A stretch of DNA of 7,146 nt from an uncultured Ruminococcus sp. (GTDB lineage: Bacteria > Bacillota > Clostridia > Oscillospirales > CAG-272). Both the position numbers and the translations under genes were made by a program. This document shows, in pieces, positions 1 through 5,899 of this stretch. The DNA is taken from positions 1 to 7,146 of the forward strand of contig CACXBN010000365.1 of assembly GCA_902765885.1 (NCBI GenBank), written 5' to 3'. Numbering within the stretch: the first letter of the stretch is position 1; each line of letters begins with the position of its first letter. Below the pieces are notes generated by a model, which searched no databases, was not told the origin of the DNA, and saw only the letters and a program-made list of their open reading frames with translations.

Positions 1-62
1 ATTAACCCCAAAGTTTTGGCTATGAAGGAAAGTTGTTGTAGAGAGAAGGAGCTTTCTTTAAC

Positions 63-90
63 TGGAAATCACCAACATAAACTGTATAAT
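63..90 (+). promoter_or_regulatory. Candidate sigma-A-type promoter
   Basis: A perfect TATAAT -10 box lies at 85-90. The best partner is TGGAAA at 63-68, which matches 4 of 6 bases of TTGACA, with a 16-bp spacer. Transcription would start near base 97, leaving a leader of about 150 bases before the first ATG at 247. It is the only good promoter seen before the three-gene operon. The sequence is AT-rich, so chance matches are possible. A promoter further upstream, outside the window, cannot be excluded. Confidence 0.4.
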
Positions 91-232
91 GTTAACTATA
101 GGATAAGAACTTGTAAGAAAGTGTGGAGAAGCAGTTTCTGCTGTGCAGGAAACGGAATCAGAAATAGAAGAATAACTGCGGCTGTTTCTGGGTAGGAATT
201 AAAAGTTTTGGATTTGAAAAGACTTTTTATTT

Positions 233-240
233 GGGGAGGA
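233..240 (+). promoter_or_regulatory. Ribosome binding site fixing the start at 247
   Basis: GGGGAGGA lies 6 bases before the ATG at 247 and is close to the ideal anti-16S complement. It decides between this ATG and an in-frame TTG at 208, which has no comparable site upstream. Confidence 0.85.
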
Positions 241-246
241 AGCCTT

Positions 247-1053
247 ATGAACGAACTTCAGATCATAGGTCTTGATATTACGGATATATCAGCCTGGGAT
301 TTTACTGCTTTGAAAGAAGAGTTGCAGGCTTATTTGTCGGAGTATGCCGGCATTGCCTATACAGACGAGACAATCAAGGATGCAAAGAAGGATCGCACGA
401 CCCTGAACAAGGCGAAAAAGGTGGTTGAGGATGCGCGAAAGGCATACAAGGCACGCTGTCTGAAACCGTATGAAGCGATAGAGCCTCAGATTAAGGAACT
501 CACCGGCCTGATTGAGGAAAGACGTCAGCAGATCGATGAGACCGTGAAGGAATACGAAGGCAGACAGAAAAAAAAAAAAAAAAAAGAGGTACGGGAGTAT
601 TACAATCGTGTCTCCGGAAGCCTGGGGGCGGACGCAGATAAGATCTACCAGAAGGTATTTGATCCGAAGTGGACAAATGCTTCAACGAATGCCGCAAAGT
701 ACCGTGAGGAGATCCAGATTGCGGTTGCGTCGGCAGCTCGTGATTTGGAAAGCATCAAGGCGTTGGATTCTCCGTTTGAGGATACATTAAAAGAAGTATA
801 TCTGGAAACGCTGTCGATGGACGCAGTTCTTCAGAAAAATGGAGAACTCAAAGAAGCTACCGGGAAAGCAGGCCTTATAGGCGCAGCGGATGGAAATGCC
901 GGAATGGTTCCCGCCCCCACAGCAATGTCTTCTGAAACACCTGAAGCTGATGAAACCGAAGGAACTCTAGTCAGAATCCACGCCTCCCAGGCGCGCCTGA
1001 AGCAAATCTGCGATTTTATGAAAGCAATCGGGGTAACCTATGAAATTGTGTAG
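247..1053 (+). CDS. DUF1351-like phage-type coiled-coil protein
   Basis: This encodes 268 residues from the ATG at 247. The first ~70 residues combine a short beta/alpha start with a segment rich in Lys, Asp and Ala. A long charged helical region follows, with motifs such as KDRTTLNKAKKVVEDARK, EPQIKELTGLIEERRQQID and KEYEGRQ, typical of a coiled coil. A Pro/Ala/Thr/Glu-rich linker (about residues 215-240) leads to a small C-terminal domain containing IHASQARLKQICDFMKAIG. This layout resembles the DUF1351 family, found mostly in Firmicutes phages near single-strand annealing proteins and nucleases. I assign it by recognition of sequence style, not by a search. Its molecular function is unknown. 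Residues 108-113 are six consecutive lysines, all written AAA (an 18-base A run), which is very unusual. The gene ends 9 bases before the helicase-nuclease start and is almost certainly co-transcribed with it. No membrane segment or signal peptide is seen, so a cytoplasmic, DNA-associated role is likely. Confidence 0.7.
   Translation: MNELQIIGLDITDISAWDFTALKEELQAYLSEYAGIAYTDETIKDAKKDRTTLNKAKKVVEDARKAYKARCLKPYEAIEPQIKELTGLIEERRQQIDETVKEYEGRQKKKKKKEVREYYNRVSGSLGADADKIYQKVFDPKWTNASTNAAKYREEIQIAVASAARDLESIKALDSPFEDTLKEVYLETLSMDAVLQKNGELKEATGKAGLIGAADGNAGMVPAPTAMSSETPEADETEGTLVRIHASQARLKQICDFMKAIGVTYEIV
568..585 (+). repeat. 18-base poly-A homopolymer inside a gene
   Basis: An uninterrupted run of 18 A encodes six AAA lysine codons (residues 108-113 of the DUF1351-like protein). 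At this length the open frame is intact. Gain or loss of one or two A would shift the frame. One shifted frame stays open to about base 790; the other stops near base 641. Such tracts can slip during replication or transcription and are also prone to sequencing-length error. Confidence 0.97.
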
Positions 1054-1056
1054 GTA
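1051..1056 (+). promoter_or_regulatory. Ribosome binding site overlapping a stop codon
   Basis: TAGGTA (1051-1056) contains the TAG stop of the preceding gene and a weak AGGT core at a good distance (6-7 bases) from the ATG at 1063. The in-frame GTG at 1057 is too close to this core, so the ATG is the more likely start. The arrangement suggests translational coupling. Confidence 0.45.
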
Positions 1057-1062
1057 GTGCGT

Positions 1063-3906
1063 ATGTTTGATTTTAGCCACGTGAATAGCGATCAGAAGAA
1101 GGCAGTTATAACAACCGACGGACCGGTTCTCATCATTGCCGGCCCCGGAACTGGAAAGACCTTCACGCTCGTAAAAAGAATAGCTTATCTTGTCCTTGAG
1201 AAACACGTCGCGCCAGGTGAGATCATGGCGGTTACCTTTACCGAAAAGGCGGCGCGGGAACTGTTGACCCGAATCTCGAATGAGTTCCTTGTCTCCGGTG
1301 CGCAGATCAACATCAACGAGATGTATATTGGCACTTTCCACGCCATATGCCTGCGGCTTTTAAAGGAAAACTCCGAGTATGCCTATAATGACGGGCCGCA
1401 TCGGATGATGGATGCATTTGAACAGCTTTATCTTGTTTACCGAAATATTGACCTTTTCAACAGTCTTCCCAATTATTCAAAACTGATCTCCGGAAAGAGC
1501 CGCTGGAAACAGACACAGGAGATTTGCCGATATGTGAACCAAATCATGGAAGAACTTGTGGATGTCAATGCCCTGCTCTCCGACGATGACAGGGACATGC
1601 AGTTCCTTGGAAAGATTACCGTCCGGTACAGAGAACTCCTTGCACGGAACGACGTGATGGACTTTTCTTCCATCCAGACAAGAACCTATAACATGCTGAA
1701 GAAACATCCTGCCGTTCTTGAGAAGATTCAGCGGAGCATCCGCTATATCATGGTCGACGAATATCAGGATACGAACTACATTCAGGAACAGCTCATGTTC
1801 CTGCTTGCGGGGAATCGAAAGAACATCTGCGTTGTCGGCGATGACGACCAGGGCATGTACCGTTTCCGCGGAGCCACTATCCGCAACATACTGGAATTTC
1901 CTTCCAAGTTTTCACCCGAAGAGTGTACGATTATTCATATTAATAAGAATTACCGGTCGAGACCGGACATCATCCGCTTTTATAACCGCTGGATGGCAAA
2001 TGTCGACAACGTTAACCTGTTCAACTGGGATAAATACCGCTATGACAAACAGATCGTTGCAGCGGATCCGGATGCAGAGGATATGCCGGCCGTGTTTATG
2101 TGCGGTGGCACGGAGGAGGATGAACGAGAGGATCTGCTCCGATTGATCCGTATGCTGTTTGACAACGGATGCATCTCCGATTTGAACCAGGTCGCGTGCC
2201 TTTTCCGTTCCGTTAAAAGTGAGGAGGCAGCGGATCTCGGACGGTATCTGGAGGCAAATGGCGTTCCAGTCTATTCGCCCCGTTCAGATATGTTTTTCGA
2301 GCGGCAGGAGGTCAAACAGATCCTCGGATGTCTCATGCTTTGTTTTCAGTCGTACCTCGGAGATCTGAAACGGAATTCGTTTACACACCTCATCTCCGAT
2401 ATGCTCAGAAATTACTACATTTCCTGCGTAAAGGAAGCGAGTGTAATCTATAAAGGAAACAGGGATCTGTATGCCTTTGTACAGAAGCAAGCCGGTGAGA
2501 TTCTGAACGTGACGGAGGAAAATGAGGACGGGCTTCTGGATATCTTCTATAAGCTGGTCGCCTTTGAACCATTCAGCGGATATCTTTCCGCGGATCTGAA
2601 GGACAATGTCCTTAAAAGCAGGGCGGCACGGAATCTTTCCGAAATCTCGCGTCTACTCTCTCGTTTTAGCCATCTGCATGGCATGCACAGCATCACACCC
2701 GTGAACCGGATCTCACTTCCGGAGGAACTATTCAATGATTTCTTACGCTGTCTCTATATCGACGGCATTGGCGAATACGAAGACGACTCCGAGTATGCCC
2801 CGAGGGGCTGCGTTTCCTTCATGACGATCCATCAGTCGAAGGGGCTGGAATTTCCCGTCGTTATCGTGGGGGCGCTCGGGAGCACACCGAGGAATAATTT
2901 TGATTTCCTGATGACATCCCTCGAGAACCGGTTCTTCCACCGTCCGCCGTGTGAACCCCTCTCCGATATCCGGTTCTTCGATTTCTGGCGGCTTTACTAT
3001 ACGGCATTTTCCAGAGCACAGGATCTACTGGTCCTGGCAACAAGGAAACGACAGGGAAAAGCCTTTGTGCCTTACATCCGGGAGCTTCCGCATATTCGCG
3101 AATTACGAAGGGCAGACGCGTTTGCAGAGATCAAAAAAATAAACTACAAACGGATGTATTCGTTCACCTCTCATATCGCGGTGTATGACGGATGCCCGAT
3201 GCAGTATAAGTTCTATAAGGAATATGGTTTCGTGCAGAATCGAATGTTCCATACATCGATCGGATCCCTGGTCCATGCAACGTTGGAGGATATGAACAAG
3301 TGCATCATCTCAGGGCATCTGGAGCGGGTAAATGAGGAATCCATCCGAGAATGGTTTATCATTAACTACCAGAGGATGCAGGAACAGACCGGATATTTTT
3401 TGACGGACGAACAGCAGAATCAGGCGTTGCATCAGGTAATCCGCTACTATCACCATCGAAGGGATGAGCTCGGTCGGGTCTGGAAGGCTGAGGAGGAAAT
3501 CAACCTGGTACTGCCGGAATACATTTTGCAAGGCGTGATCGACCTTGTGGAAGGCCTTGATGATACCGTAGAGATCGTGGACTACAAGACCGGGCCAAAG
3601 CCAGATGTCACACGTTACCCGTCGCGGGTCGAACACTACCGGAAGCAGCTGCAGATCTATGCCTACCTGATCGAGAAACGGTATGGCAAGAAGGTCAGCC
3701 GGATGCATCTGTATTATACAAGCACCATGGAAGGCAATCCTCTGGTCACTTTCGAGTGGAACCGGGGGGATGTTGACCGCGCGATTCGTGACATTACGGA
3801 GACAGTGCAGAAGATCGAGGCAAAAGACTTTCATGAACGCGCGCAGAACACGTATGCCTGCAAATTCTGCGATATGCGATATTTTTGCAAAAGCGATAAT
3901 TGTTAA
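1063..3906 (+). CDS. UvrD-like helicase fused to RecB/AddB-type Fe-S nuclease
   Basis: This encodes 947 residues from ATG 1063; a GTG at 1057 would add two. It should be an ATP-driven DNA helicase that unwinds and cuts DNA in the cytoplasm. All SF1A helicase motifs are visible: Q motif (Q11), Walker A AGPGTGKT (26-33), Ia VTFTEKAARELLTRI (57-71), Ib around GTFHA (90-94), motif II VDEYQDT (231-237), III VGDDDQGMYRFRGA (258-271), IV with NYRSRPD (296-302), V MTIHQSKGLEFPVVIV (587-602) and VI RLYYTAFSRAQ (643-653). From about residue 697 a PD-(D/E)XK nuclease domain follows: C711 in CPMQYKF, H738 in GSLVHATLE, catalytic D827, D840 and K842 in VDYKTG, and the QLQIYAY helix (862-868). It ends with C933-x2-C936-x5-C942. 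C711 plus these three match the four-cysteine 4Fe-4S pattern of AddB and Cas4 nucleases. All catalytic residues are present, so it should be active. It resembles AddA and AddB functions on one chain, but is shorter than AddA (about 1,200 residues). It sits between a DUF1351-like gene and an exonuclease gene 12 bases downstream. It could serve phage-type recombination, repair or defence. Confidence 0.93.
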   Translation: MFDFSHVNSDQKKAVITTDGPVLIIAGPGTGKTFTLVKRIAYLVLEKHVAPGEIMAVTFTEKAARELLTRISNEFLVSGAQININEMYIGTFHAICLRLLKENSEYAYNDGPHRMMDAFEQLYLVYRNIDLFNSLPNYSKLISGKSRWKQTQEICRYVNQIMEELVDVNALLSDDDRDMQFLGKITVRYRELLARNDVMDFSSIQTRTYNMLKKHPAVLEKIQRSIRYIMVDEYQDTNYIQEQLMFLLAGNRKNICVVGDDDQGMYRFRGATIRNILEFPSKFSPEECTIIHINKNYRSRPDIIRFYNRWMANVDNVNLFNWDKYRYDKQIVAADPDAEDMPAVFMCGGTEEDEREDLLRLIRMLFDNGCISDLNQVACLFRSVKSEEAADLGRYLEANGVPVYSPRSDMFFERQEVKQILGCLMLCFQSYLGDLKRNSFTHLISDMLRNYYISCVKEASVIYKGNRDLYAFVQKQAGEILNVTEENEDGLLDIFYKLVAFEPFSGYLSADLKDNVLKSRAARNLSEISRLLSRFSHLHGMHSITPVNRISLPEELFNDFLRCLYIDGIGEYEDDSEYAPRGCVSFMTIHQSKGLEFPVVIVGALGSTPRNNFDFLMTSLENRFFHRPPCEPLSDIRFFDFWRLYYTAFSRAQDLLVLATRKRQGKAFVPYIRELPHIRELRRADAFAEIKKINYKRMYSFTSHIAVYDGCPMQYKFYKEYGFVQNRMFHTSIGSLVHATLEDMNKCIISGHLERVNEESIREWFIINYQRMQEQTGYFLTDEQQNQALHQVIRYYHHRRDELGRVWKAEEEINLVLPEYILQGVIDLVEGLDDTVEIVDYKTGPKPDVTRYPSRVEHYRKQLQIYAYLIEKRYGKKVSRMHLYYTSTMEGNPLVTFEWNRGDVDRAIRDITETVQKIEAKDFHERAQNTYACKFCDMRYFCKSDNC

Positions 3907-3918
3907 GGAGGGAGTCTA

Positions 3919-5304
3919 ATGGCTGTTTGCCTGAACTGCGGAAAAGAGACGGATTACTGCCTGTGCGATGAATGCAGGAGTACGGTGAATATCGAGGATC
4001 TGTGTCGGCGGATTGTGGACTACAGGCCCAGTAACTGCGAGAACCCGCTGTGGAATCAGATCGCATCCGAAATGGCCTATATGAGCGATTTCCGGAATGC
4101 AGCTTTTGCTCTGGCGGATGAATTACCGCCACCCCGCAGGGAATACTGGAAGATCCTGGCCTTCTGCGGGGAAAATGCGAACGTCCAGAAGTACAACCGC
4201 CCTTGGCTGTATGAAACATATGAAAGGATCAAGGACCTAGACGGATTAACCCGGCTGGAGCTGAATCGGATCAAGGGCATGGTACTCGGAGCGCTGTTTA
4301 TGGATTACCGCTATGAGGATGCGGATCTTTTGGCAGGGGAACTACTGGAGGAAGACGAGCTTCCGGCACAGGCCTATTACAATCTGGCGGACTTTTATTC
4401 CAAGACCAGGAGATACGATGAGGCGGATGATGCCATGGATGCTGCCGCAAGGCTTTACGGTGCGGAGCATACAGACCATCTTTTCGGAAAGATTGCCGAG
4501 AGCAATCGGAAGTATCGTGAGAAGGAGGCCCAGGGTAAACAGCAATACATGCCGAATCCGAAGGAAAACAAGGATGAGGTTAGAAAGGCCTATATCGACT
4601 ACCTCGATTCCATTGGAATCGAGGCAGAGATAACCGTCTCCTCTACTTCGAGGAGCAGCATACCGAAGGCGATTCCGCGAGATCAGTATCCGGAACCCAA
4701 AGAAATTAGGGATGTGAATTTTGATTCTTTCGTTGCCTATGATTTAGAGACGACCGGCTTCAGTCCGAAGACCGATGCCATTATAGAAATCGGCGCTGTA
4801 AAGGTCTGTGGCGGGAAAGTGATCGAATCCCATGAATTTGTTTTTCAAGAATTTGTACGCCCATATAAAAAGAGTGTGCGCGAGGAAATAACACAGCTTA
4901 CCGGTATCACCAAAGATGATGTCAAAGACGCAAGACAGATGTGGGAAGTCTTTCCTGACTTCATGAAGTTTGTCGGCGACAATGTGCTTGTGGGCTATAA
5001 CAACGTGAAGTTCGACAGCCGCTTTCTGGTCCGTGCCGGAAGATACAGCAATATTATAATGCAAAACCCTCAGTTTGACGTCATGAAATATGCAGACAGA
5101 TTTCGGACAAAGCTCGGGTTTGCGAACGAGAATCTGTCACTCGAAACCTTAAGCAAAAAACTCGGGATTGAAAATCCGGAGGCGCATCGGGCATTAGCGG
5201 ATGCAATCACGACAGCAAGAGTCTATCTCCGGCTGAAAGAGATGGACGTTTCAGAGAACATGGTTGTGGTCGATGATATTCTCTCCGACCTTGACAATTG
5301 GTGA
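3919..5304 (+). CDS. Zinc-ribbon/TPR-like protein with C-terminal DEDDh 3'-5' exonuclease
   Basis: This encodes 461 residues. The start is secure: AAGGAGGG (3905-3912) lies 6 bases before the ATG, and its leading bases belong to the stop codon of the helicase gene, so the two are coupled. Residues 1-22 form a Cys cluster: C4-x2-C7, C14, C16-x2-C19, a likely zinc ribbon. Residues ~25-200 are helical; about 135-180 read like TPR repeats (for example AYYNLADFYSKTRRYDEAD). A charged linker with KDEVRKAYIDYLDSIGIEAE (about 215-236) leads to the exonuclease domain from ~270. Exo I is YDLETTGF (D275, E277), Exo II is GYNNVKFD (D366) and Exo III is HRALADA (H423, D428), completing the DEDDh set of DnaQ/PolC epsilon-type exonucleases. 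These remove nucleotides from 3' ends using two metal ions. Exo II has GYN where family members often have GHN, a mild variant. The zinc ribbon and TPR-like part probably recruit DNA or a partner such as the helicase-nuclease. It is not a polymerase subunit fusion: no polymerase domain is present. Confidence 0.9.
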   Translation: MAVCLNCGKETDYCLCDECRSTVNIEDLCRRIVDYRPSNCENPLWNQIASEMAYMSDFRNAAFALADELPPPRREYWKILAFCGENANVQKYNRPWLYETYERIKDLDGLTRLELNRIKGMVLGALFMDYRYEDADLLAGELLEEDELPAQAYYNLADFYSKTRRYDEADDAMDAAARLYGAEHTDHLFGKIAESNRKYREKEAQGKQQYMPNPKENKDEVRKAYIDYLDSIGIEAEITVSSTSRSSIPKAIPRDQYPEPKEIRDVNFDSFVAYDLETTGFSPKTDAIIEIGAVKVCGGKVIESHEFVFQEFVRPYKKSVREEITQLTGITKDDVKDARQMWEVFPDFMKFVGDNVLVGYNNVKFDSRFLVRAGRYSNIIMQNPQFDVMKYADRFRTKLGFANENLSLETLSKKLGIENPEAHRALADAITTARVYLRLKEMDVSENMVVVDDILSDLDNW

Positions 5305-5327
5305 TTTTTCAGAAGTACAGATAATGA

Positions 5328-5483
5328 GATTACGGAAGGGTATTCTATGTGCCCTATATCTAACGATACGAAGAAGGTGAATTACGCAAGCGGATCCTAT
5401 TTCATGCTCGGAAACGAGCTCAGAAGGATATTATAGATGTCCTTGAGCAGAGTGGGCGGATAGCCCACCAACAATGGAAGTGA
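5328..5483 (+). pseudogene. Possible remnant of a small gene, stop-interrupted
   Basis: Between 5364 and the TGA at 5481-5483, one frame has no usable ATG, GTG or TTG start but reads as a plausible charged helical peptide (YEEGELRKRILFHARKRAQ, then KDIIDVLEQSGRIAHQQWK). Upstream in the same frame are a short FYVPYI-like piece and a TAA at 5361-5363; the frame is otherwise closed by a TGA at 5325. This could be the end of a gene broken by a nonsense change, or chance. A second short frame (5347-5436, 29 residues with ATG) overlaps it and looks no better. I do not recognise any family. Confidence 0.22.
5452..5468. repeat. Small GC-rich hairpin
   Basis: GTGGGC (5452-5457) and GCCCAC (5463-5468) form a perfect 6-bp stem around a 5-base GGATA loop. 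No T run follows on either strand, so it is not a convincing intrinsic terminator. It lies inside the possible gene remnant, about 70 bases before the zinc-ribbon miniprotein start. It may be chance, or a weak structural element in a read-through transcript. Confidence 0.4.
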
Positions 5484-5525
5484 TATTTGTAAAATGGAAT
5501 TTAAGCATATCCAATTACGAAGCAT

Positions 5526-5531
5526 GGGAGG
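5526..5531 (+). promoter_or_regulatory. Ribosome binding site for the zinc-ribbon miniprotein
   Basis: GGGAGG sits 7 bases before the ATG at 5539, which is ideal spacing. It argues for this start rather than the in-frame ATG at 5494, which lacks such a site. Confidence 0.7.
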
Positions 5532-5538
5532 AAAGATT

Positions 5539-5685
5539 ATGGCAAGATGTCCAAGGTGCGGAGAACCTATGAATGGCGGAATCTGTGACAATTGCGGATT
5601 TCCGATGCGGCGATACAGGAAGATTGTTCCGCCGGCGAAACAGGGATTCGTTAGGAGAATCCGATGGAATATAAAATTGATGTAA
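5539..5685 (+). CDS. Zinc-ribbon miniprotein, 48 residues
   Basis: From the ATG at 5539 the product is 48 residues. It begins MARCPRCGEPMNGGICDNCG, so four cysteines at residues 4, 7, 16 and 19 form two CPxCG-type knuckles, the classic zinc-ribbon spacing. The rest is strongly basic (RRYRKIVPP, VRRIRWNIK), suggesting nucleic-acid or acidic-partner binding. Small zinc-ribbon proteins of this style occur widely in Firmicutes; I cannot name the family or the function. The excellent ribosome binding site and clean Cys spacing support a real gene. However, the basic tail overlaps the next frame by 22 bases, and its C-terminus may be eroded. The gene stands about 235 bases after the exonuclease gene, in a stretch that otherwise looks degraded. 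The exonuclease also has an N-terminal Cys cluster, but the two are not close copies. Confidence 0.6.
   Translation: MARCPRCGEPMNGGICDNCGFPMRRYRKIVPPAKQGFVRRIRWNIKLM
5653..5657 (+). promoter_or_regulatory. Ribosome binding site for the small frame at 5664
   Basis: AGGAG lies 6 bases before the ATG at 5664, inside the 3' end of the zinc-ribbon gene. It is the main argument that the following small frame is or was translated. Confidence 0.45.
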
Positions 5686-5879
5686 GTAGGTTGGGCATAG
5701 ATATGAAAGATTATTGTGGTACGGCTTGTTCAACGGATTTCCAATGGTGGTTACGGATCTCTCCAGGATGTAACGCATATCAGACCGGGGCTGATTGAGA
5801 TGGCGCAGAAGAATGGCTTGGATTTGAAGAAGTAGATAATATAAAGCAGCTGTTGCCTGAAATCTGTCTTTTAATGTAA
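5664..5879 (+). pseudogene. Small gene with in-frame TGA, probable pseudogene
   Basis: From the ATG at 5664 a 44-residue peptide is encoded (it begins MEYKIDVSRLGIDMKDY and contains DFQWWLRISPG), ending at a TGA at 5796-5798. The same frame continues past the TGA as a plausible acidic tail (DGAEEWLGFEEVDNIKQLLP) to a TAA at 5877-5879. If the TGA is a nonsense change, the intact protein would have been about 71 residues. A competing reading is another frame, 5716-5835, with a GTG start and also coherent (SNGGYGSLQDVTHIRPGLIE, then MAQKNGLDLKK). A frameshift could therefore be the true lesion. The first 22 bases overlap the zinc-ribbon gene. I do not recognise a family. TGG encodes Trp in neighbouring genes and TGA ends the exonuclease gene, so TGA is read as a stop. 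Confidence 0.33.
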
Positions 5880-5899
5880 ATAGAGAGGAAGGTATCGGT

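Larger units (their letters stand above)
1..246. other. AT-rich leader region upstream of the operon
   Basis: No convincing gene is seen here. The stretch is visibly AT-rich (bases 61-120 contain 17 G or C of 60). It contains a candidate promoter and, at its 3' end, the ribosome binding site of the first gene. A frame open from base 1 to a TAG at 193-195, with an ATG at 22, has no ribosome binding site and an unconvincing composition, so I do not call it. Short matching segments such as AGCAG/CTGCT around a TTT loop (130-142) are too small to call a regulatory structure. Confidence 0.6.

Noticed and set aside
22..195. 57-residue + strand frame in the leader
   Set aside because: It has no ribosome binding site and an atypical, Cys/Arg-rich composition, and it overlaps the candidate promoter.
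208..246. TTG start extending the DUF1351-like protein by 13 residues
   Set aside because: The strong GGGGAGGA site lies inside this extension and points to the ATG at 247.
608..790. 60-residue + strand frame inside the DUF1351-like gene
   Set aside because: It is an Arg-rich out-of-frame shadow. It matters only as the product of a frameshift at the poly-A tract.
3310..3834. 174-residue minus-strand frame
   Set aside because: It is antisense to the nuclease domain, which has clear conserved motifs in the + frame; no ribosome binding site or recognisable domain.
3794..4219. 141-residue minus-strand frame spanning the junction of the helicase and exonuclease genes
   Set aside because: It is a shadow of two well-supported + strand genes, with Ser/Arg-rich low-quality composition.
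5452..5468. Hairpin as a transcription terminator for the operon
   Set aside because: The stem is only 6 bp and is not followed by a T run on either strand.
5515..5778. 87-residue minus-strand frame over the zinc-ribbon region
   Set aside because: The opposite strand has a clean four-Cys protein with a strong ribosome binding site; the minus frame shows no domain.
5796..5798. TGA read as selenocysteine or tryptophan
   Set aside because: No convincing stem-loop after the TGA was seen, neighbouring genes use TGG for Trp, and TGA is the stop of the exonuclease gene.
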